Shown one piece after another: positions 58,716 to 64,000 of a stretch of DNA of 64,000 nucleotides. The notes beneath the pieces are model-generated. The model did no database searches. It was not told the DNA's origin and worked only from the letters and a program-made list of their open reading frames with translations. The DNA comes from Rhizodiscina lignyota (lineage: Eukaryota; Ascomycota; Dothideomycetes; Aulographales; Rhizodiscinaceae), in contig ML978128.1 of the NCBI GenBank assembly GCA_010015805.1, forward strand, positions 1,612,001 through 1,676,000, in the 5' to 3' direction. The translations under genes and the position numbers were made by a program. Positions within the stretch are counted from its first letter, which is position 1. Each line of letters begins with the position of its first letter.

Positions 58716-60498
58716 TCAAGCGTACGTAGTCCCTGCCCTTACATAGCGATCATCACGGTACCCATTCACCAGCATCGGCAGACACATCATGCCATCCGCG
58801 ACCTGCCTTATCTCGGCCAAAGGATAGTGCCACCAATACGTGGGATCAGGCGGGTTTTGGTCGCACGTCAAAAACTCTGTAGGCGAGGTGCACAAGAAGC
58901 TTCCGGGCCTGCATGGCAGGTATTGCTGTAGGTTATTTACGTCGGCGTATGGCGGTGGCGTGGGCGGCGAAGGCGGGCTCGAACCGCCGGGTGAAGGCGG
59001 TGACGGAGGTGACGGGGGTTGTGGGGGCGGCGGAGGCGGCGGAGGCTGTTGACCAGAAGGAGGCTGTTGACCAGAGGGGGGATTGCCTCCAGGATTTGAT
59101 GGATATTTGCTTGAAGAGGTGCATGTCTGCTGCTTCGCACTGATGTAATAATTGATCGCCATGGCAAGAGCAGCAACGCTTCCATCAGATTGTATAAAGT
59201 CTGTGAGAATGACGTTCGGGATTTTGCCGGAGCTGGTGATGGCAGGCCAGAGATATCGGTACAGTTGCTGGTTCGCCGTAGTAGCAATACTTTTGATACT
59301 ATCAAAGGCAATCTCGTACCACATGGTCTCCGTTAATGTCCAGGAAAGCAGGAAGCCTTCTCCTTGGCGGCTGAGAAGTTTATTCAACTGGTCCGACTGC
59401 ATGGTGGAGAAATCATCAGTGTTCGAATAGTTGTTGGTGAGCGCATAGAATTGGCCTGGGTAGATTCCCGAGTTAGGAAAGCCGGAGAGGTCGACGTTAC
59501 CGTCACGGACAATGATAACGACTGCAGGAGAGCTGCCGACGAGTTGGTTCAGCGTCAGGTCTCCAAGGTCTCCAGTCCCTGCAGGGGCTATGTAGAGATG
59601 GCTGATCGATAGCATTTGTTGTAAGAGCCCGTTCCAATCTGATTGTGTCAAAGCTGGGTATCCCGAGGTGTCTGTATCTACTGCATGCGAGAGTTCCAGA
59701 ATGACAAGCTCATTCGTATTGGTGTATGCTGTGAAGGTGTTCACGTCGTTGATGATATCCGCAATAGACTCGCCATTAGAACCAAGGCTTCCCGAATAGT
59801 GGCCAGTAACGAACTGCCCACCGGAGATTACAGGGCGGATGTCGAACCATCTGGTTCCTGCAACAAGCTGATCGTGGATGTTCAGACTCTGTGTCAAACT
59901 ATTTGCCGAGTCACCTCCCGCACCTCCACCATTGGGATCTAGCGATGACATTCCGGCGTCGTGCGAACCAGGGATAGACAGTTGGCTCAGCGGAAGGCAT
60001 CCGATGTACTCCATGTTTGTCGTCATCCAATTCCAATTCACGTAGGGACTGACATAACCGCTCCCTGAACCATCTCCAGACAGGACCCATTGTGCATCCA
60101 GGTTGTGCTCGAAGGAGAACTGCTGCTGTGTGATGGTTGTGTCGATGGGTATGTTAAATATATTGATATAGTAACCGTTGAGGCCACTATTATGGTGGAA
60201 AGAGAGCCTGAAAGCCGTCTGGTCGGCTACGGCTCCTGGGCTCTCGATGGTATATGTCACGTCTCCGGCATCGTCCGTTGGGATGTATATTATATCATCG
60301 AGCTCGATGTAAGCACGTGCACTTTGACCTGGTGCATCCCGTTAGCGATGTGAAGAGTAGTGCTGTCGCTGGCTGTGCCATACCTGATGCAATGCTATCC
60401 GGGAAGTTCCATGCATTCATCTGGTATGTGTGATTGTATGTGACCGACCATAGATATGGGGTCGCATTGATCAGAGTGAACCATCCACCGTACCCCAT
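58716..60498 (-). CDS. PLC-like phosphodiesterase with Pro-rich linker and Cys-containing C-terminal module
   Basis: A 575-residue protein in two exons, 60498-60384 and 60328-58716; the 55-nt intron joins DSIASG to QSARAYIEL. Residues 1-145 form the beta-rich N-terminal domain usual in fungal PLC-like proteins (YGGWFTLINATPYLW, HTYQMNAWNFP). Residues about 145-440 form the PLC TIM barrel: IPGSHDAGM (H161), RWFDIRPV and FVTGHYSG (H215). The metal-binding acids of calcium PLCs are not obvious, as in bacterial-type PI-PLC. A proline-rich linker (about 450-498) with direct repeats follows. The tail has C511, C518, C527 and C554 in a pattern reminiscent of fungal sugar-binding modules (FLC...FLTCD...GMMC). 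No signal peptide is evident. The substrate could be a phosphoinositide or GPI-type lipid; unknown. Confidence 0.88.
59041..59075. repeat. 18-bp direct repeat in the Pro-rich linker
   Basis: GGAGGCTGTTGACCAGA occurs at 59041-59057 and 59059-59075. On the coding strand it gives two copies of a PPSGQQ unit, so repeat slippage could change linker length. Confidence 0.85.
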
Positions 60499-61556
60499 GA
60501 TGCAAGGCTGGATTCTGAGAAGAGGAAATCAAGACTGAACGAAACGAGCAGCGGACGGAACCCCAACATAAAGGGCTCAACTGAGTCGGGCGGGGGAACC
60601 TCAGCCTTTGATGTGAGCCTGACTCGCCATACTCGAAGCTCTTCTTGGCTTGAAGTGATTGAAAGGCTTTGGGCTACACATCTACAATAGTTCCTAATTT
60701 TGCACTCTAGCTTAGGTGCATCTTGCCCGGAACGGATGCATGGTGGTAGAAGAGGAAACGCCATTGACGATGTCGACGAAAGAACAAAGGAGCACCGAAT
60801 AATTAACCTTGAGGGCTCATGCTTGTAAGGAATTCCAGAGCTTCGATTCGGTGATTAATGCAGAAGAATATGCAATAGGAATCCTCAGCCTCGTCGACGC
60901 GAGAATAAATACGAAAGCGGACTAGCTTAGCCTTATACAGCAGAGATATCACGCGGAGAGGTGACGACACAGCCTCCTCATATCGCCCGGCTTCGGGGTC
61001 GATGCAGCTTTTGGCGTGTTGCCAAGTCGCGATGCTTTTGAAAGGATTCCGACGCTCTTCGCACATGTTGCGACGGTGGAGAGGAGTGGAAGACGCAGGT
61101 CGGCAACGGGATGAACCGAGCGAGAGGCCCACAGTCCGACATGGGACAAGTCTCCCCAAGCCTGTGCCAAGAACGGCCATGACCGACGGGACCTGCCCAC
61201 GACTTTCCCACGACGTCTCATCCAGATCCACTGTTTCTATATGCATATCGTGCTCTGAACTAGCTTCACCTGGCAACACCACAGCTCCGCGAAGTGGAAG
61301 CGGCGAAAAAGCTCCAAGGTCGCCCTCACAATCTGCCTTTTGGCGCACTCCAGCGCCCCAAGACACCCCCACGCTCACTGCCTGAAAGCCAACTAGGACG
61401 AGGACAGTATGCAAGCATAGTCACCTGTATCTCGCGCACAGATCCTTCAGTGCCAATTGAAGCCGCCTGAAGCTCCTCTACGCAGCCTGAACGTCGCCTA
61501 CCCCACACTACACAACCTTCCCTCACATCGTCGCCGCTGGCCCAATCGGCGGCGCG
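60499..61556. other. Divergent intergenic region, PLC-like and stress-protein genes
   Basis: Shared 5' region of 1.06 kb. A 203-codon minus-strand frame at 60803-61414 opens with TTG and has no family features; I do not call it a gene. Confidence 0.5.
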
Positions 61557-63184
61557 ATGGCAGCATCATCCAGGGCACGACAGGACACCTCTCCGCCTTC
61601 TCCCCGCGCACCACCGTCAGATTCACCTGCGCTCGACACGTCTGTGCCGCGTGGGCTCAGTCCTTTGGCTCGCCCTGGCGGTCTCAATGACGCAGCAGAT
61701 GCAAGAAGACCCTCTGTGCAATTCATTCCACATAAGAGCGTTGGACTCCCCAGTGGGGATGGGAAAAAGAAGGCTGGAAGTCTCATGCGAGCACGCAAGA
61801 TGTCTTCGCCTCCACCGCCACCGTACGTCTCAGGCCCCCTTGGCAGCTGGTTTCATTTGCAATATCACCATTTTCATTTGATAGTCCATTGTGGAGTTGA
61901 GCACGTGATGACTTGACTCGGCAAGTGCTGGATGTTCCCGAGCCTATCTACGCTTATCCCGTCTCCTATGAATCTTCAGGAGAAACCCCCAAGTTCAATG
62001 GTAGAGACTAACAGCCAAGGTAGCCTGTTTCAGCCTCGTGTGTCTTTCGACACTTTCGAGAGGCAAGCTGAGGTGAAGTCGGATACGACGTCATTCTCGC
62101 TTGTCAAGAAGCACAAGGATTACGAATACTCGAAGCGCTCGCGCACCTTTCTCTGCGGGCTGGACGCAAACGATTACTCCGAGTTTGCTCTCGAGTGGCT
62201 TATCGATGAGCTGGTTGATGACGGCGATGAAATTGTCTGTCTTCGGGTCGTCGAGGCGGATTCGAACATTGCGGGGCACAAGAGCGTAGAGCAGCAACGC
62301 TATCGAGCAGAGGCGGAAAATCTGATGAAGCAAATCCAGGAAAAGAATGTCGAAAACAAGGCAATCAATCTCATATTGGAGTTCGCGGTGGGCAAGGTTC
62401 AAGACGTTATTGATGACATGGTATGTGTCGGTTACTCTTCGCACGCGTCGGAATTATGCGGCTCATTTCCATCTAGATCAAAATTTACGAGCCTGCCATT
62501 CTTATTGTTGGTACGCGTGGTCGAAGTCTCGGCGGCTTCCAAGGCCTGCTCCCCGGATCCGTGTCGAAATGGGTGCTTCAGCATTCCCCAGTCCCCGTCA
62601 TTGTCGTTCGACCGAACTCGAAGCGTGCCAAAGGCAAGCGGAAACGGCTTCAGGACCCTACGAGAACTGGATATCGCGATCTGCTTGACAAGAGCTCCCA
62701 AGGCGGGGGTCACCTCCTTGACTTTGCGCATCGTAACAGTTCCGATGTAGTGACTACATTGCGTGCTGCGTCAGATGCCGAGCCAGCAGCTGTGGCAGCA
62801 GCCATTGGACTAAAAGATGAGACGCCTTCGCCTGGATATAAGGGGGATCCGTTGATGAAAGTCGAGTCTGGCAAGACAGACGGGACAGATACGACGGAGT
62901 TGTCACCAGAAAGCGCCTCTGGACGTGAGACGTCTCCGGAAGCATTGAGAAGTCCAGCACGCGTCATGAAGAGTCCTGACACTGAGAACTTGGAGAGCCC
63001 AGATTTAAGCGATGCATCAAGTGCGGACGAAAACGACGAGACAGAATTGGAGCTTAAATCTGGAGAGTCAATTGATACACCCGATCCTCCTGTCGAGCCG
63101 GCCAAGGCGGAGTCCTCTCATAGCCCTGCAGCTGACGACAATCTCTCGCCAAAAGCCGAGCCCGCTGAAGCTGGAAAAGGCTGA
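61557..63184 (+). CDS. Universal stress protein (UspA-domain) with disordered flanks
   Basis: A 459-residue protein in three exons: 61557-61822, 62015-62420 and 62477-63184. The USP domain (about residues 110-260) contains RTFLCGLDANDYSEFALEWL, a helical centre, and the ATP-type loop VGTRGRSLGGFQGLLPGSVS followed by PVPVIVVRP. The N-terminal 90 residues are Pro/Ser-rich. The C-terminal 180 are acidic and Ser/Pro-rich with many SP sites, so phosphoregulation is plausible. Intron 1 (192 nt) is placed by matching SSPPPPP to GSLFQPRVSFDTFE, as in fungal homologues. A weaker acceptor near 61940 would give an in-frame longer form, and an ATG at 61932 could start a shorter one. Function in fungi is poorly known; stress-linked by family. 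Confidence 0.9.
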
Positions 63185-63866
63185 ATGTTTTGTCATGATG
63201 CTTGAGTGACGGCGGAACAAGGTTATGTTGCATGCACCTCTCTACATACCCATAGCGGCTGGATTGCGTGTCTCTCTTTAGCACTTCGGATCAAATTGAA
63301 TACATGATGTAGGCAAGCATCGCGAATCACTATCAGTGCCCCATATTAATTAACATCGGACACGGTAAGAGTGGTAAGTGCAACGCTTACCTTATCGCTA
63401 TCTGCAAGGAACGAGCGTGCGGGAGCTAAATGATAGCGCGGTGCATTCGCTCCAAATTTCCGACCCGTTCGTCATTTGTCGACTGTTGACTCTTAAGAGA
63501 AGTACAGTCGGTAGCAGCGACTTTACGAGGCAAATGCTCTGGCTACGCGTGAGAGCTGTACAGCTGGGAACAGAGATCTACCATTGGCTTGAAATCGATA
63601 GTCTGAGGCATATCGGATCGTGCCTTCCCGGCTGTGACAGGACGACCCCTTGCGTGTGCAGATCGTCATCGGGGATTGCTGCCGCGGCGCTGAAAGCCAC
63701 CTCAACCCAATCCATCATCCCTCCAAATTCTTCCATATACCCTCCCCCACGAACCTCATCCCTCTCCTGCCAACCTCTGCCCATCGAACATCAATGTCTC
63801 TGCACTCCTCCGCTCATACAAGACACCCAAGGCGATCCAGCACCCTCTCCTCCCCCACCTCGCCAC
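63185..63866. other. Intergenic region before the last partial gene
   Basis: 3' region of the stress-protein gene and a C-rich promoter and leader from about 63700 on. No other feature seen. Confidence 0.55.
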
Positions 63867-64000
63867 ATGTTCGACACTTCCTGCTCCGGTGATTCCTGTG
63901 GCCCGCGCCAGCGCTTCTCCGCCGTCCTTCTCTCCTCGCTCCCCTTCATCGTCAGCTTCTTGCTCGTCGCGACCGCCGTCTCGCAGAAGCTATGGCCGCT
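63867..64000 (+). CDS. Start of a membrane protein gene, 3' partial
   Basis: ATG at 63867 opens a frame to the window end (44 full codons). After a Cys/Gly-containing polar start (MFDTSCSGDSCGP) comes a strongly hydrophobic helix at about residues 19-38 (VLLSSLPFIVSFLLVATAV), typical of a signal anchor or first membrane helix. The upstream 150 bases are C/T-rich, as in fungal leaders. The family cannot be told from this short piece. Confidence 0.55.
   Translation, partial: MFDTSCSGDSCGPRQRFSAVLLSSLPFIVSFLLVATAVSQKLWP

Noticed and set aside
60803-61414. 203-codon minus-strand frame between the PLC-like and stress-protein genes
   Set aside because: Opens with TTG, has no family similarity and overlaps the divergent promoter.
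61823-62014. Acceptor at the end of the exon-2-proximal CTTCAG as the splice site of the stress-protein gene
   Set aside because: Joining it to the 61822 donor puts the USP domain out of frame; the acceptor at 62014 keeps frame and gives family-like text.

Overview
This window reads as nuclear DNA of a filamentous ascomycete (Pezizomycotina, perhaps Dothideomycetes; the class is a guess from gene content). Most genes carry short introns of 43-70 nt with GT...AG ends and CTAAC/TACTAAC-type branch sites. The gene families are fungal: a split fatty acid synthase beta subunit, a Zn2Cys6 regulator, ACS- and DHA1-type MFS carriers, a DUF1765 protein, a fungal class II peroxidase and an Sfl1-type HSF regulator. 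All exon structures below were assembled by eye from reading frame, splice consensus and family similarity; none was tested against transcripts.

Layout. 1-5.4 kb: FAS1, cut at its 5' end by the window edge. 7.2-17.6 kb: a run of metabolic genes (FMN reductase, short-chain dehydrogenase, amidohydrolase, Zn2Cys6 regulator, cytochrome b561, anion-type MFS carrier) that could form a small catabolic cluster. 18.3-25.6 kb: a candidate small spliced gene, an LRR protein paired head to head with a coiled-coil protein, and a second dehydrogenase. 26.2-34.1 kb: housekeeping genes, namely an SR splicing factor with a probable 6-nt microexon, class II fructose-bisphosphate aldolase, mitochondrial ribosomal protein bL9m and a membrane-anchored ubiquitin protease. 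34.7-37.8 kb: a probable gene relic and a DHA1-type MFS carrier. 40-46.3 kb: a Vip1-like RRM protein ending in a metallothionein-like cysteine tail, and a large DUF1765 protein. 48.4-56.6 kb: a secreted heme peroxidase, an Sfl1/HSF-type regulator and a secreted GMC oxidoreductase. 58.7-63.2 kb: a PLC-like phosphodiesterase with a proline-rich linker and a Cys-containing tail, then a universal stress protein. The last 134 bases hold the start of a membrane protein gene.

I found no virus, intact transposon, CRISPR array, rRNA or convincing tRNA. The gaps at 37.8-40.0, 46.3-48.4, 49.5-51.2, 53.2-54.7 and 56.6-58.7 kb look mostly non-coding. The most notable items are the Vip1-metallothionein-like fusion, the splicing architecture of the SR gene (microexon, and a long intron splitting the SWQDLKD motif), the stop-free intron inside the HSF DNA-binding domain, and the domain combination of the PLC-like protein.
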